This document shows, in pieces, positions 26,648-38,294 of a stretch of 64,000 bases of DNA. The notes beneath the pieces were generated by a model that saw only the letters and a program-made list of their open reading frames with translations, did not search any database and was not told where the DNA came from. Where the stretch lies: assembly GCF_030867145.1 (NCBI RefSeq), contig NC_134427.1:12175001-12239000 (forward strand). The letters run 5' to 3'. The DNA is from Opisthocomus hoazin (Eukaryota > Chordata > Aves > Opisthocomiformes > Opisthocomidae). The first letter of the stretch is position 1. Every line of letters begins with the position of its first letter. Position numbers and translations under genes: made by a program.

Positions 26648-29600
26648 CCGTTGGGGACTTCATGCATTTGCTTCTCTCTGCAGCTCACCTGTCTTTGGGA
26701 TGCTGCCTTCAGCAATGTGATTACTCCGGCACCTTCTATATGTTACCCTCATGACATCTTCACTTGAAATTGCTCTCCACCCATTACATCACTGGCTGTA
26801 TTTCCCTGATGTTGTCCAGAGTGTGACTCTGCCTTGGTGACCCCTACCAGCCCCTACGCATGGCCTCTCCTGTGCAAGAGGGCTCTGTTTTCAAACAAGC
26901 CCTGAGCCAGTGATCCAACCAGTCACTGCTGAGCAGGAAAGTCGTGGGAGAGAGCCCCATCTGTCTCCAGCCACTGGAGCATTGCCTGTGGAGGATGCCA
27001 CCATGACTTTTGTCGTAGAATAAAGTACAGACAAGGACTCGGTCTCTCCTGTGTGCCTGGGACACATGAGATGTGGGCTTGACTTCCCTGAGGCTAATGG
27101 GAGAATCAAACGCAGGTGCCCCGTGGCATGCAGGAACGATCTCTTTCATCACATTTGCTGGGGCACCTCAGTGCAGGTGGTGGGTGCTGCAGGGCTTTGG
27201 AAGGAGACAGCTCCAGGTGGCACCTGTTCTGGGAACACGTTGTCCTCATGGCCAGCGGGGACCAGCAACTGGGTTTCTCAACTCCTCCTGCCTCCTGGGT
27301 GATCGTGTTGGGCCATGGCCCTCCTCAGAGCAGGAGAGCTGCAGGGGCAGAGGGAGAAAGAGGAGCTAAAATCATCCACACTGCCATGTGGTGATCAGGA
27401 GTGGAATTTTTTACTCAGTTCCTTGCAAATCATTTCATTGCTTCTTCCAGCACTTTTTATTGGATCTCCATAACTCAGACCAGGAGCTTTGACTCAGAAG
27501 GGGGTTTCTCTGCTGGTGTAAATAGGAAGGAGCATCCCTAGGAGCAAGAGGTGCTACACCCACTGAAATGGAGGTGCCTCATAGGACACATGGGCCCAAT
27601 AGACACACTCTGTGTCAGAGAAGATCTCCATCGTTAACAATAATGAGCAGGGAGGCAATTTTTGGCACTTCTTAACTGTCTGCAGGGGCTGAAGGGCCTT
27701 TTCCTTGCCTTGGGCCCTTCACACTGCCAGTCATAATAGGATCAGAAATGCCAGTCCCAAAGGGCATCACTGCTGCTCCTAACCACCATCGTGGAAATGC
27801 AAAGAGAAAATATACTCAGGGCCTTTTATGTGCTAAGCTCAAACCTGAGCAGGCCTTTGCCACAGATCAGGAGTTTGTGCTTACAGCCCCGAGGTGAGAT
27901 ATGGAAGCGGGATAAGTCGATGACACACCACTGCAGTAAGCAGGGCCAGGCAGGCTGACACTGCAGAGGAGCTGGCCCTGATCTCAGAGGCAGTCCATAG
28001 CCAGGGGACATACAGCCATACATGCATTCACGAGATGACTAAGGCTCTACATCCTTCAACACACATGCAGCAACAAATTCATGCCTCCCAGGGTACCAAA
28101 GCTCCGCTGCGGCTACGTGTAGCCCTAAGGCTGCCCTGCGGACCCGACTCGCCTGCCTTCCCCATCACCAGCCTTCAGGTATGGCTGGAGTAGATTGTCC
28201 CTGTGCCACAGGCTCAGCATGGTGTCACCATCACCCTGCAGGTTGTCTGTGCATTGCAGGGGAATGCTGTGGCATGGGGAGACTGGCATGCATAGGGCTG
28301 TTCTTCCATTGTAGGCATGGGAGATAAACCTCAACAATCACAGCTATCACAACACTTCTTCACACTCATAATCAAAGGACCTTCACTTTAGCATACCATT
28401 TTTCAAGTGAAGGAAAGCCCAAACTAGACTGTGTCTGCAGCCTTGTAAGCTAAAAGACAGACTGGAACGGGAGCTGGTGCATGAACTCATCTCCATGGAC
28501 AATCCTTTCTCCCTTCCCTCCACACTTTCCACCCTCTAGTTACAGAGATTTGAGCACAGAGGAGATACACAACTACATGCAAAGCTCTGCTCACCAGTTC
28601 ACCCATTCATGGTTCCTAAGAATGGTCAACATTTCCACATATTCTGGAGAAGTCTGCGTTACCTTGCAAAGTAATGAGGATATTAAACTCCTCAAAAATG
28701 GGGAACCCTGTATATACACAACATCTTTGGGATATTTCCTCAGGAATATATAACACCTAGCATATGGTGTGTCCAAGCAGGGGGGCTCCCGGGAGAACAA
28801 ATTAGGTGTTTTTGAGTTAGAGGACACAGAGTTGCCAAAACAACAGTCCCAGCTGTCCAAGCAGTTGCTTGTTGTTGTCAGCCCTGTCAGTACATGGCAG
28901 CGACTTGTGGTCTTCTCTGGCGAGCGCCTGAGGGTGATTAGGTGGCCCTGTAATTGCTGATGGAGCATTTGTACTGCAGGACGTCTTGAGGGAAGACCTT
29001 TCCTGCTAGAACCTAGAGCTGGAATTGCAAAGGCTCTCTAGCTTGATGAGTTCAGTCCTGGATGCAGCTGCAGCAGGAGACAGAGGCCGTGTGCTACAGC
29101 AGGTGGGAAAGCTTCCCTTGCCTCTGCTCTTCTCTGTTTCCACCTCAAGAGGTACACTTCATTTCCTTGAAGGAGGTTTTCCACATTCCACTCAGGAATG
29201 CGAACTCTAAGGCCAAATATTTTCCTCCCTTCCTGCAGGGCTTTTATTAAAGTTCTGGTTTAGTCCCTGGTTTGCTTTGCTTTCTCTTGTCATTTTTCTT
29301 CTTTAGAAGAACAACCATCTTCTGTTGGGAGTTGTTGGCTTGACAGGAGAACCAGCCATCCTGCCAGTGGGGAGAGTGGACTGAGAAGATTTTCCACCTT
29401 GATGGAAAGCCCTTGGGAAAAGCAGCACTTATGTGATAATCCTGATGGCAAGGGAAATAGCTCCTTATTCCCTCCTGCTGTGAGAGGGACACGTGACACC
29501 TTCTCGGAGCAGGAGATGACACGGCTAAGTGGTACTGATGGACCTGTATTTTGGATGCTCCCTAGTGCTAGTTCTAATTATGGTATTTCCTAAGGTTGGA

Positions 29601-29877
29601 TACTACTGAAATATCTACCCAGAATCCATTTGCTGAGTGCTTCTTCATGCTTGGAGAGGAGGCCTAAAGCATACCTTGGTGCTGGCAAATTTCAGCTTCC
29701 CTCTCTTGCCCTGTTTTTGCTAGAGGATAGAGACAATCTGATTCACTGCCTCGCTGCTTTACTTGTTGAAACCCCTCAGGACAGCACTGATCCTTCTCTC
29801 CCATGCCATGAACTCACAGAAGGAGGTAGCACACAGAGGAAGACCCAGCGAGTGCTCAACTATTAGGCACCATGGAG

Positions 29878-29925
29878 GAAAAAATAAAAAAAGGCAAAAA
29901 AAGGCAAAAAAGAAAAAAAGGGAAA
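29878..29925. repeat. A-rich low-complexity tract
   Basis: A runs broken by GG and GGC (two copies of a GGCAAAAAAA-type unit). This may be a degraded poly-A tail, but no retroelement body is recognisable beside it. Confidence 0.75.
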
Positions 29926-32900
29926 TTGTACTGTCTCTGGTGGCTGTACACCATACGCTGTGATGTGTAGAGGCTTTTGGCACAACGCTGTAACACCAGC
30001 TGCAACTTGGAGTCAGCAGTGGCCACAGGATGAGGCAGCAGGTCAGGGTGTGGGTCTTGCAGCAGAGCAACAAGTAAGAGAGGACTGAAAAGGAATGATT
30101 TAATAGCAGAGGACAGCAAATGCCACAAACACAATCCTCCATGGCCTCTTCAGCGTGATTACAGCCACAGCATGTCATCTCTAGCAGCCTCTCACAGCTC
30201 TTTTCAGACTCAGAATATGAACTTCAGAAAAACCCATTGCTGGGCTCTCACTGGAGAGCAGACAGCCCCCAGCAGGTGAGGGAGACCCAGCATTTGGGAC
30301 TTTGGGAGGGGCTCAAGGATGCCCATCTTCTGGAGGGCAGCAAACACACACCTCAGTGAACGTCGTCACTTATCAGTGTGCATCAGTCTTAATGAGACTC
30401 AGCAGAGATGGGTGACTAATTCTGAAGCAGTCCCTTATTCATGAACATGGCTTCAGGTAGCTTATTCAAAACCACATAGCAGCTTCTTTGAATGCGTTCA
30501 CTGCTAAGCAATCGGCTTCCCAAAGTTTCCTGTTGTGGCTGAGTGGTCAGATAATTCATGTGACATGGTTTCTACTCCTGACTGGGCGAACTTGCAAGCA
30601 CAAATGTCACCATTTGTGACCATAATTTTTCCTCTTCATGTAGGCCTATGACATTTTCTTTCCACTTACCTTTCTGCCACTAACATGCAATCATAGATGG
30701 TGGGAGAGAGCAATGCTAAAGGGCCAGAAAAGGTAGGAGTGGAAGGGCCCCGGTGGGGCTAAATGGGGCCTCTGGTGCCCAGAGCCTTGGCAGAGGCAAA
30801 TGCTTCTCGTCTCCCCAAGAGCTCCTCTCTGGTACCCAGCAGCTTAATTCAGAATAAGTGCTTCAGAAACAGACTGCTGCCAGGAGCCCTGTGCGCTGGC
30901 AGCAGCAGACGAGGCAAATACAATACCTGTACAACAGCCAGCACCCGAGAAGCACTGGGGCAGCTCGTCCCAGACTCGGGGCTCCTGGCGGTACAAGTGT
31001 TTGTGGGGAGATCTTTCAGGACCCTGGCATATCCGTGCCATGGCTGGCTGTGCTCTGCACTGCAGACCCAGGCAAACCGGGTGAGGCACAAGTGACCACA
31101 CAGGAGATAAACTGCTCTGTAGAAATGGTGGGACCAGCTGCTTTTCAAGTTGGGATTGAGCCTGACCAAGCACTACCTAGATCTGCTGGGCTGGTTCCTC
31201 TTCTTCGACATGCACATAGGGAAACCCTATTGCTTTGGGTTGTCTTCTCAAAGACTTTTAGCAAAGTTGAACCCCTCAGCCACAGGAATCAGGGAGCCAC
31301 AAGGTTCTGGGGGAGTTTACAAAGCATGTATTGCTCATGACACCAGGGCATGTCGAAGCTTGGGCACCTCCTGAGGGCATACACCCTCAGCAAGACAGTC
31401 AGCCCAGCGCTGAGAGCCTAGGAGACAGGTAGTGGCTGCTTTGGGCTACGATGCAGCTGAATAGCACCAGCCATAGCAGGATGTCTTGGTCAAGTCCCTG
31501 CATGTAACTGCAGCCTGGGAGGCCACAGTGAGTGGTCTGCAGTGACAACCAGCGGGTAGCATGCTGCGTCCTGGCCCCTGACTGCACACACGCAGACACA
31601 TTTACTGGCATGTGACAAGTACCACTTATCTGCTTTGGCCTGAGTGAAAACACAGCAGGAGATCACTGCTCTGAGCTTAACTCATGGAGGTCTGGAGGCA
31701 CAGGGGTGGTTTGGGCTCCAAATCAAGCAGAGATCATTTTCCACCAGCCAGTGAGAAGACATTTTCCCCTCCTGTTCTAGCACAGCCTACCTATAGATGC
31801 AAAACCTTCCTGGAACCCTCCTTTTCCCCACAAGCCTCACTTGCTGGCTGCCCCCAGGACCTCCCTGCTGTGACAGCAACCTCAGGTGAGGTGGCCTGAG
31901 CTGTGACACCAGGACTGTGCATCACACAACCCAGGTTTTCCTTGTTTTAATGTCTCTGCATCACAACAGCTCAGTCTGGCCTGCAACAGGGAAGCTCTTC
32001 AAAATGGTTACTCTCCATCCCCCTTTTTGGGAAAAGGACATAGAGAGTTTGCAATCTGTGGTGTGCCTCTGATGAGGAAAGCATGAGGAGCCATACCAAA
32101 CATGAGGGAAGGGAGCATTATGAACCCCAGAGCCAAGGATTTGCCCAGCCAGGGCTGGAGCAGACCTCCCTGCAGGGAAGAGGAGGGCGAGGGTGGTGCC
32201 CGGCAGCGACGGTGCATTGCCCTGTGCCTCTTCAGAAGCATTTTGCACCTCATCCTGCCCAGCTGCAGTGACACATCTGCCCTGCCCTCTTGGCCCAGAG
32301 AGCTTTGGAGACCATTCACACAAAGGGGTCAGCCAGTGCCAGGGGAGGCGAGACTCACCTGCTCATGCGGTCTGCTCTGAGCTGCCAGGCAGGTACAAAA
32401 GAGACAGCATGAGGGATGGTCCTGGCCCGAGAGCTTGGACATTTCCTCCTTGAGCCACAGCTTCTGCTCTGCATTCAAAGTGCTGCTGGATCTCTTCTTT
32501 TTCCTAGGAAAATATCCTCCATGGAAATACATTACTGCACACCTGATGCAGAGGTGTAGAGCTCCTTAATTATATTACTTTTTAAAGGTAAAGCTCAGAA
32601 GTTCACGCACAGGGGATTGTGCCTGTGGAGATTTCAATAGTTGTTACCATTTCAGCAGGCAAAGCCACACAACCAGGAGCTGATTCTCAGTGGCATTTCT
32701 GGAAGTTCCAGCTCCCTTTTCCCACAAACTGCATTGTACCCATAACACAGCAGCCTCCAGGGAAAGCTGAGCATCCCTGCTGAGCTGGGCTTCCCTGACC
32801 TGGGGAAGTCTCCAGCCTCACCAGAGGCTTCAGATCTTCCCCAGTGACCCAGGAGGAAGCTACCAGGCCACTCTGTCCCACGGCATGGAGACATTCTCAG

Positions 32901-33138
32901 TAAATCCCCTTCTTTTTTATTTCTGTGGCTGCAGGAAGAAGCTCAGCCTTTGCTGATCTCAGTATTTCAAGCAACCACAGCACCCATCAGCGCTTGCAGC
33001 TGAGCTACTCTTGTCCAGGCTCATCCCCCAGCTTGCCAAAATGCAATCACCTTTCCCATCCTCTCCCCTGTTCTCACCTCCCTGGAAAAAAAAAAAAAAT
33101 CCCCTCTGCAAGCCAGCAGGGGTTAATGTTGTCAGCCA

Positions 33139-33146
33139 TGACGTCA
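33139..33146. promoter_or_regulatory. Perfect CRE palindrome (TGACGTCA)
   Basis: A full 8-bp cAMP-response element lies 973 bases upstream of the GABRB4 start codon. Full palindromes of this kind bind CREB/ATF factors and work best close to a start site. Whether this one is inside the core promoter depends on the unmapped start site of transcription. Confidence 0.6.
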
Positions 33147-33564
33147 GGATCCCAATTTGTCCGGAGAGTCCCCCTCCCCATCCACAAACTCCTTCTCTCC
33201 TCCCCTCCTCTTGTGACTTTGCAATGAGCAGCAAAACTCCACAGGAGCTGCGGCAACAGCACTAGGGAGACATCCAGTCCTCCCTCGGAGAGCAGCTCTT
33301 TCCACAGACAGGGATTTATTTATTTTCTACACATGCATGCATGTATGTATTTATTTATTTAATGGGTTGCATTTATTTTTCCTTTTTTAACCCTTTCAGA
33401 AAAACCCCAAACCTTCCAAGTGACGAGCCTGAGATTTCCCTAAAATAAAATAACTGCACAGTTGGGTTGCTTCCTCTTCCCCCTCGGAAAATAAAGAGGG
33501 AAGGGGGAGCAAGTAGGTAAAATCCAGAATAAAATCATATTGCTAGATAACTCACACCTCCCCC

Positions 33565-33617
33565 CTCACACACACATACACACACACACACTCTCTTTCT
33601 CCTCCTCCTCCTCTTCT
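33565..33617. repeat. (CA)n followed by (CT)/(CTC)n microsatellite
   Basis: About twelve CA units with one T interruption (33565-33591) run into CT and CTC repeats up to about 33617. It sits about 500 bases upstream of the GABRB4 start codon, where length changes could affect expression. Confidence 0.95.
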
Positions 33618-33716
33618 CTGAAGGTGGGTAGCAGGAGCCATGCAACATCTGCAGAACCGGATGGCAAAAGAGCAGGAGGAAAAATAATCCAAGTGGAGCG
33701 CTCAGGGGACACTGAG

Positions 33717-33770
33717 TTCTTTTTTTCTTTTTCTTTTTTTTTTTTAATTTTTTCTTCTTCTCCTTCTTCT
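33717..33770. repeat. T-rich/TTC polypyrimidine tract
   Basis: T runs of up to 12 bases with C interruptions pass into TTC/CTT units. Translations of it are all-lysine or all-phenylalanine and are not real proteins. Confidence 0.9.
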
Positions 33771-33862
33771 GCGTACCTGTGAGATTCAATTTCACATTTT
33801 GCTGAGCCCATTTTGGGGCATTTTATTTTTCTTTCTCTTGGGATTTTCTCCATTGCCAGAGG

Positions 33863-33922
33863 ATGTCTCTTGTTGAGAGGATGCTGAAAGGAAGAAGAAA
33901 CGAATTCTTTGACTGGCACTGA
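33863..33922 (+). other. Candidate upstream ORF in the GABRB4 leader (19 codons)
   Basis: An ATG at 33863 opens a frame of 19 codons that closes with TGA at 33920-33922, about 200 bases before the GABRB4 start. It lies in the same strand but ends before the main ORF, so re-initiation would be needed. It matters only if transcription starts upstream of 33863. The peptide shows no recognisable motif. Confidence 0.4.
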
Positions 33923-34118
33923 AGGGGGGGGGGATATTTTTCCCCCACATTTTTTTAGGTTTTTTTCATATTCTTTTTCTCTAGGAAATCATTAACGGGG
34001 GGGGTTGGTTTCTATTTTCCCTCCCCCCCCCCCTTTATTTGGAGGGGGATTTCAGAAGATCCATCCTTCTTTCCCCTCCCCTCCAAAGATTTTTTTTTCA
34101 TCCTTCGTCTTTGTGGAA

Positions 34119-34198
34119 ATGTGGACATTTCAGGCAGACAGATTGAGTGGAATTGTCTCTGCTTTAGCAGCTCTTTGTCTCGCCTGCTGTGCGCAAAG
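34119..34198 (+). CDS. GABRB4: GABRB4 coding exon 1: GABA-A receptor beta-4 subunit, signal peptide
   Basis: This is the first coding exon of a pentameric ligand-gated chloride channel subunit. The product acts at the neuronal plasma membrane, where beta subunits supply part of the GABA-binding interface. The exon encodes residues 1-26 plus two bases of codon 27. It reads MWTFQADRLSGIVSALAALC and then a short Cys/Ala stretch, which is a typical signal peptide: a short polar start, a hydrophobic core from about residue 12 to 24, and small residues (Ala25) where cleavage is likely. The start is the first ATG in this frame; the frame stays open upstream only through T/C-rich sequence without another ATG. 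Position -3 is G. The exon ends in CAAAG with donor GTAAGG at 34199 (phase 2), and the join to exon 2 restores a Ser codon. The match to avian beta-4 is from memory of the family, supported by exons 2 and 3. Confidence 0.93.
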
Positions 34199-34539
34199 GT
34201 AAGGATTGCGATCCCAGGCTGCAGGGACAGGGGGGCTGATACAGGATTTGTTTGTTTTGGTTGGGGTTTTCTCCATCGATCTGTATGTGGGAAAGGGGAG
34301 GGGGTTCTTTCCCCAAATTGCTTTCCCTGTTGCCTGCCGTTGTTATTTCCCAGCCCGTGTCGTTTTAGGGGGAGGAGGGATGCTCATACATGAGATGTGG
34401 AGCAGGCTCTCTGCAGACGGAGCCCACCTCGCAGCCCACTTGCAGCGCGTCCCCCCCCACCCCCGTACGCGACCTGGGGGAAAATGAAGCGTTTTGCTGG
34501 GGAACATGGTGTCCGCAGGAGCCGGCAGCGTGCACGGCA

Positions 34540-36870
34540 CCGAGCTCTGTGCACCCGCACCCCGGCACAGGGCTGCCTTGGCCGTGCCTGGGTCTGCACG
34601 CACCCGCTGCACACGCAGCCACACTCACAGCCAAGTGTGCGGTGCCTGTACCAAAGCCCTGGCTCTGCGGTGTGCGGGAGGCAATGCCTACGTCTGTGCC
34701 TCCACACAGATTTGTGGCAGGCAACGTAATCTTCCGTGGGTGCAATCCGTTCAGATACATCCCCGCATGTGCGCGTTCATCCATGCCCGTTCCGGTGCAC
34801 ACACATGTGTATCACAACACACCTGCAGCGCCCAGCATGCTTTACCCGCTCTGTGTGTAGCCATGTAAATGTCTGCACCCTCAAGCTGCAGCTATTCCTG
34901 ATGCATACCTTGAGCACTTCCCAAGTGATCCAAGCAACCAGAGGTGCAAGCACCCATCCAGCCTGGACAAGGTGTACAGAGCACACCTGTTTGCTCCAAC
35001 GCAGGCATTTATCAGCTGCCTTCGCAGACAGGAGTAGCACTGCCTACTCCTCCTCACCCTCCCTTCTCACACATACGGGCAGGTGGGTTTGTACCTCTGT
35101 GCTGACAGTGTGCATGAAGCCTGCTGGGGGGGGGAGCTGTGGCATTGCCTTGCTTAGCTATGCACAGTGAGCACTGCGCTCCCAATGCACGCATGCAGGT
35201 CTCTGCACAGGCTTCCAGATCTGTATCTACAAAGATTTATGTTCCCATAGTTATAAACATGCACATGCGCAGATTCACGCCCACCTTACCCACACCATTC
35301 ATGCATGGTTCCACTGTGTATGGACACATGCACAGGCATGCCTAGAGGCAGTGTCCAAGCAAATGTGTAAAGAGCAATGCTCATATCAAAAGCCTTTGCT
35401 CAGACATGTCCTTGCATGCATGTTTGTATTGCCTTATGTCCAGGACTGATATTTGCCTACAGTCTGCATGTATGGCTGTGCATACCTTAGGCACAAAACA
35501 CTCTCCCATGTGCACACGCCTGCAGCTACTCCCACACATCCCAGCCAGCAGCACAGGGCGCATATATGTAGATGTTTGGCTGCGAGTGTATGTATATATG
35601 CAAAGCACATGCACACCCACACAGAGTCAGGGACACAATATTCAAAAATTCTGTTCACAGGCTGCGTGTTCGTGCTCCCTAAGCAGATGCAGACCCACAT
35701 TTGCCAGGAATAGCACTTAGATGCAGCTGCTCATCCACAGCTGGGCAAATGCACAACTTGCCTGTTCAGTGGGAGGGACGTGTCTTTTTGGATCAAAAGG
35801 AGCACTGAGGGGCAAGAGACCTTGCCCTTAATTGTGATGCCAGTTTATGCCTTCACTGGGCAAACTTGTAGCTGATGAGGAGGAAAGAGCCCCTTATCCC
35901 TCTTCCCACTCTGCACCTTTCTGCAGAGCCCTTGGCACATTGGTTACTGTCTCTACCTCAGTTTCCTTGCCTGTATTAAGGAGGTAACACTACTTCCTGA
36001 GTGTCCTGTGTGAAGCTAGATGGAAGTGTCTAAATCCCCTGAGAAATACATAGTGTCTATATTATGAATATGGAAATCTATGTACCTAGGAATGACTGTC
36101 TACAGATGAACAAATGCTGGTGCACGCCATCAATCCACAGTGAGAATATATACGCAAGCGTGTTGCAAAATCTCACATAACTGCATAGAAATCCACAGGT
36201 GCAAGCGGACCTTGCAAGCCTAGACACAGTGTTGTGAAAATGACCACCTGTGTGCACCTCTGGCCTTTTCACAATGATTAAAGCAATGTGATGGAGAGCT
36301 GTACCCCTCTGAGGTGCATGCTCAGGAACACAGCTCAGACGCTTCCCCTCCCAGCCCAGGTGCTGAATGGTTTGTCCACGCACCAAGGCTGGGCCTGGAA
36401 GTGTGCTGTCTCGCATTTGCACATCCCTATTTGGCTGAGAAATCCCTGCACATACACAGCCTGTGCATCCAGAGCCTTAACACATGCACAGACTCCCCAG
36501 TGGTCCCACATGCCTCCACCCACACTGGTATGGAGAGTCTGGACACCTGGGAACCTAGTCTCAGGCACCCAAAAATGCCTGTTTCTGTGCTCCTGCATAA
36601 ATTGTGTCCGCAGCCCAGTGTCTCGTCACAACCTGATCAAGCAAGATCTGCACCCACAATTACCTCCTCCACACATACTTGATTTGGTCACACAGATGCA
36701 CACACATGTTTGTGTGTGTTCCACAGCTGTACCCTTGAGCTCCAGTGCTTTCATGTGTCTGCATGTCTGCGTGCACAGGCAGGGAGTCCACACATTCTCT
36801 GTACAGTCAAGAGAGCACACGTCTGGCTGTGTGTGCCTGTGCGCAGACACACGGACATGCCAGCGCAAAC
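34540..36870. repeat. Diffuse CACA/TGCA-rich (alternating purine-pyrimidine) tract
   Basis: Words such as CACACATG, GTGCACAC, GCATGCATG and TGTGTGTG recur every few tens of bases on both strands, without a fixed repeat period. It is not a simple microsatellite. Such sequence can adopt left-handed DNA locally. It may be a decayed expansion of dinucleotide-type repeats. The edges are approximate. Confidence 0.5.
35945..36015 (+). repeat. MIR-like SINE fragment
   Basis: CTACCTCAGTTTCCTTGCCTGT followed by GGTAACACTACTTCCTGA matches the order of words in the 3' half of MIR (CCTCAGTTTCC, then a poorly conserved TAATA.TACCT part). It is diverged and short. Confidence 0.5.
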
Positions 36871-38205
36871 CCCGGTGTCCAGCGAGGCACGGGGCTGGCT
36901 GGCAGAGGTAGTGCTATGCTGCAGCTTTCCAGCTTGACTTGGATGGATGTGGGAGGCGGTGTTGAGAGGGAGACATGCTGTTGTGGTGGGTGACTGCAAA
37001 GAACAGCAGTTGTCACCGGCAGGGTCTCTATTCTCATGCAAAGCAGGGGACGAGGGTGGCACAGAGGCTGGGTATTCAGGCAGAAAACCTATATACCCCG
37101 CAGCACTGAATAGGTTCAATATTTTTAGCATCCTCTGCTTTCTGGTTTCCCACCTTCAGTTTTGCTTTGGTTCTTGGGCTGTTTTTAGAGGGAGCTCCCT
37201 TCTTGCTGAAATGGCTGGAGAAGCTGGATCAGTGTTAGGGGTACGGCTGCCCATGCTGTGTGCAAGCCAGAGGGTCTGGAGGGGAAGGATTGCTGCTCTG
37301 GCACACAGGGGGAAAGATGGACTCTCCTTCCCTATCTCTGCCGCTTCATTTGCATTGCTAAGAAGTCACGGTGATGCTGAGTGACAGAAAATGAATTTTT
37401 ACATGCCAAAGATGAGCTGTATGTTGAGGCCATAGGACCAAAGGAGTATTGTTTTTTCCTTTACTTCAATAATATGAAGAAATACCTGGATGCACTGAGA
37501 AGCAGAGGTTGCACTGGGGTGGTGTGACACCACAGGGCTCCTGCTGAGGGGGGACTTGTGTAGTGGGGACCTCAGTGCGTGACAAGTCCATGCTGTGCGG
37601 TGGCAGACCAGGTGCAAGTGCCCAGCGTGGCAGGTTAAGGGGAGTGAGCCCTGCAAGAGAAGCTGCAGCCACCCTGTGCATACCTTGGTGGAACAGAAAG
37701 GACAATTTCTGCCCGCGTGTGTCTGTGTGCACCCACCTACGAGCAGGGCACGGTGAGGCGCCCCAAGGGTGCCGGTCAGTGGCCAAGGAGAGAGTGTGCA
37801 TGGTGAGCGGTGCCCATGCTGAGGGGTGCACCAGCCTGGCAGGACCAGCACACACCAGGTGGGAGCACGTGGGGACGGAATGTGGGGTACCCAGGAGTCA
37901 GGATGAGCTATAGAAGAGGAGTAAAAATAGCTGTGGAGACTCCTGTGCCACCCCCCAGGACAGCTTAGGACCCCTGGCAGCCCCATGGGGCTCGAGTGCA
38001 GGTCGGGGGTGGAGAGCTATGCCAGGGACAGAAAATATGGGTGAGAAAGGAAAAGGGGGGGTCTGCCTGTGGCTCTGTAGCACACATAGGTGCTTTGACA
38101 CTGTGGGACGTGAGGGATGCTACGGAGGTGCTGCCTGGCCAGGACCCCCGCCAATGTGGCTGGTGGCATATGAGATGACGAGGACTCTCTTCTTTTGTCT
38201 TTCAG

Positions 38206-38294
38206 CCCATCCACTGGGAATATTTCTGTGGTGAAAGAGATTGTGGACAAACTGCTGAAGGGCTATGACGTCCGCCTCAGGCCTGATTTTGGAG
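38206..38294 (+). CDS. GABRB4: GABRB4 coding exon 2: mature N-terminus
   Basis: This exon encodes the end of codon 27 through the first base of codon 57, in the extracellular ligand-binding domain. It reads [20 protein letters not shown] and then [11 protein letters not shown], the diagnostic start of a beta-type Cys-loop subunit: the [12 protein letters not shown] motif is nearly invariant in GABA-A beta subunits. Asn32-Ile-Ser34 is an N-glycosylation sequon in the position where other beta subunits have Asn-Met-Ser. The acceptor is TTTCAG ending at 38205 and the donor is GTATGG at 38295, giving a phase-1 join to exon 3 that rebuilds Gly57. The open frame continues into the intron up to a TAA-type stop at about 38402, so retention of intron 2 would truncate the protein. 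Ile39, Lys42 and Val49 separate it from the usual beta-1/2/3 residues and fit beta-4. Confidence 0.96.

Larger units (their letters stand above)
20533..33138. other. Non-coding DNA upstream of GABRB4
   Basis: No exon is recognised. It contains a CTTC microsatellite (23529-23563), a 9-bp inverted repeat (26621-26647) and an A-rich tract (29878-29925). Polypyrimidine and purine strings are common, and the open frames in them are low-complexity artefacts. Confidence 0.55.
33147..34118 (+). promoter_or_regulatory. Probable GABRB4 promoter and 5' leader
   Basis: This is the stretch immediately ahead of the first coding exon. It is strongly pyrimidine-biased on the plus strand and carries a CA/CT microsatellite, T/C tracts, a short upstream ORF, and G and C homopolymers. 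No convincing TATA box is visible. The transcription start cannot be fixed from sequence, so the split between promoter and 5' untranslated region is unknown. Confidence 0.55.
34199..38205 (+). other. GABRB4 intron 1
   Basis: A 4007-bp phase-2 intron with donor GTAAGG and acceptor TTTCAG at 38205, preceded by a pyrimidine-rich stretch (TCTCTTCTTTTGTCTTTC). Its first few hundred bases are GC-rich. Most of the first 2.5 kb is unusually dense in CACA/TGCA words, listed separately, and it contains a MIR-like scrap at 35945-36015. No other coding exon was seen in it. Confidence 0.88.

Noticed and set aside
1..33138. GABRA3 coding exons on the minus strand
   Set aside because: I looked for the alpha-type motif (DGYDNRLRPG-like) and signal-peptide exon expected next to GABRB4 and saw none. 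Only a non-coding first exon could be here.
33535..33919. Lys/Glu-rich and Ser-rich open frames on both strands
   Set aside because: They are translations of CA/CT and T-rich simple repeats.
34005..34118. Upstream extension of GABRB4 exon 1
   Set aside because: The frame is open, but it begins at TTG, contains no ATG, and encodes Pro/Phe/Ser-rich translation of a T/C tract. The signal peptide begins at the ATG at 34119.
34365..35720. Many overlapping Cys/His/Thr-rich open frames of 100-156 codons
   Set aside because: They exist in several frames on both strands because the CACA/TGCA-rich tract lacks stop codons. There is no splice or homology support.
36288..36911. 207-codon plus-strand open frame in intron 1
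   Set aside because: It is Cys/Thr/His-rich and derived from the low-complexity tract, with no homology visible.
37399..37986. 195-codon minus-strand open frame in intron 1
   Set aside because: It has no recognisable domain, overlaps long frames in other phases, and lies within the intron of a gene on the other strand.
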